Under the pieces are notes generated by a model. It had not been told where the DNA came from and made no database searches. It was given only the letters and a program-made list of their open reading frames with translations. 6,415 nucleotides of DNA, taken from Actinomycetes bacterium. Its GTDB lineage: Bacteria > Actinomycetota > Actinomycetes > Mycobacteriales > Micromonosporaceae. Shown piece by piece: positions 6,183 to 6,415 of this stretch (the stretch's first letter is position 1; every line of letters starts with the position of its first letter). The translations under genes were made by a program, and so were the position numbers. The stretch spans positions 1-6,415 of the forward strand of contig JAEZGP010000329.1 in assembly GCA_023437285.1 (NCBI GenBank). The letters run 5' to 3'.

Positions 6183-6202
6183 CGGCGTGGCGCGTCACGC
6201 CG
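6183..6202 (+). terminator. Possible hairpin terminator between convergent genes
   Basis: CGGCGTG (6183-6189) pairs perfectly with CACGCCG (6196-6202) over a 6-base loop, starting nine bases after the nrdB stop. The right arm overlaps the stop codon of the minus-strand gene. A run of seven G (6176-6182) precedes it and no T-run follows. Stem length and position suit a bidirectional stop for nrdAB and the opposing gene, but the evidence is modest. Confidence 0.35.
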
Positions 6203-6415
6203 GCGAGCCGCGCCGCTCGGCGATGCGGGCCAGGGTCGTGAACAGCGCGACCACGAGACGGTCGAAAACCCGGTCCGGCAGCAGCCAGCGGGCGAACACG
6301 GCCGCCGTGGCGCCGCGTCCGGCGGCGTAGCGGGTGCGGGGCCGGCTTGGACATCAGGTCCCACAGCTCGACCGGGTATTCGAACTCCTTGGCCTCCCAG
6401 TCGCGAGCGACCGAC
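6195..6415 (-). pseudogene. C-terminal end of a probable short-chain dehydrogenase/reductase, frame apparently broken
   Basis: Read on the minus strand, 6353-6195 encodes 52 residues to a TGA, including RPRTRYAAGRGA then ARWLLPDRVFDRLV. This is typical of the extreme C-terminus of many actinobacterial SDR oxidoreductases. The frame is closed upstream by a TGA at 6356-6354. From the window edge to about 6340 the protein-like frame is a different one (DWEAKEFEYPVELWDLM), with good third-position GC. Removing one base in the CCCC run near 6341-6344 would join the two into KPARTRYAAGRG, so a one-base insertion, or a sequencing error, is the simplest explanation. The upstream segment does not itself look clearly SDR-like, so a fusion or deletion scar is possible. 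It ends about 20 bp from nrdB, tail to tail. Confidence 0.45.

Noticed and set aside
5428..6354. 308-codon minus-strand open frame opposite nrdB
   Set aside because: It is mostly antisense to nrdB. Only its first residues lie in the region where a real minus-strand gene ends, and beyond the frame break it no longer looks like a protein.
1..6415. CRISPR arrays, tRNA or rRNA genes, insertion sequences, prophage or integrase genes
   Set aside because: No regularly spaced repeats, tRNA-like cloverleaf, terminal inverted repeats or transposase/integrase motifs were seen on reading both strands.

Overview
The window comes from a very GC-rich chromosome with strong G/C at third codon positions, AGGAGG-type ribosome binding sites and GTG starts. 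This points to a filamentous actinobacterium, such as Streptomyces, Micromonospora or a relative; the family cannot be fixed from this stretch. The best-understood part is an aerobic class Ia ribonucleotide reductase operon, nrdA-nrdB. Its 5' region carries two stacked control layers: a tandem pair of NrdR-box-like sites over a sigma70-type promoter, then a cobalamin (B12) riboswitch in the leader.

Layout. Bases 1-545 (+) hold the C-terminal 180 residues of a von Willebrand factor A-like protein with a complete DxSxS metal-site motif. It overlaps by ATGA a 397-residue protein (542-1735, +) that I cannot place firmly and that ends in a Fis-like helix-turn-helix. Convergent to it, with a 3-bp gap, is a small membrane protein of the MauE/DoxX type (1739-2308, -), whose start is moved to a GTG with a good ribosome binding site. 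The 576-bp gap 2309-2884 is dense with signals: a spaced inverted repeat (2437-2466), a perfect 13-bp-stem palindrome (2472-2500), two NrdR boxes (2519-2534 and 2551-2566), a promoter (2534-2562), the B12 riboswitch (2571-2757) and a structured expression platform running to the nrdA ribosome binding site. nrdA (2885-5179) and nrdB (5176-6174) also overlap by ATGA. On the minus strand at the right edge is the tail of a probable short-chain dehydrogenase/reductase whose reading frame appears broken (6195-6415).

How it works together. NrdA (catalytic, ATP-cone) and NrdB (diiron/tyrosyl-radical) make deoxyribonucleotides using oxygen and no B12. Repression by B12 makes sense if the genome also has a B12-dependent class II enzyme (NrdJ): when B12 is present NrdJ suffices and nrdAB is shut down. 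NrdR would add control by the nucleotide pool. The arrangement resembles the nrdABS operon of Streptomyces coelicolor, but the AraC-like nrdS gene does not follow nrdB here, because a convergent gene begins about 20 bp downstream. The vWA/HTH pair on the left is the least understood part and the best candidate for an undescribed function.
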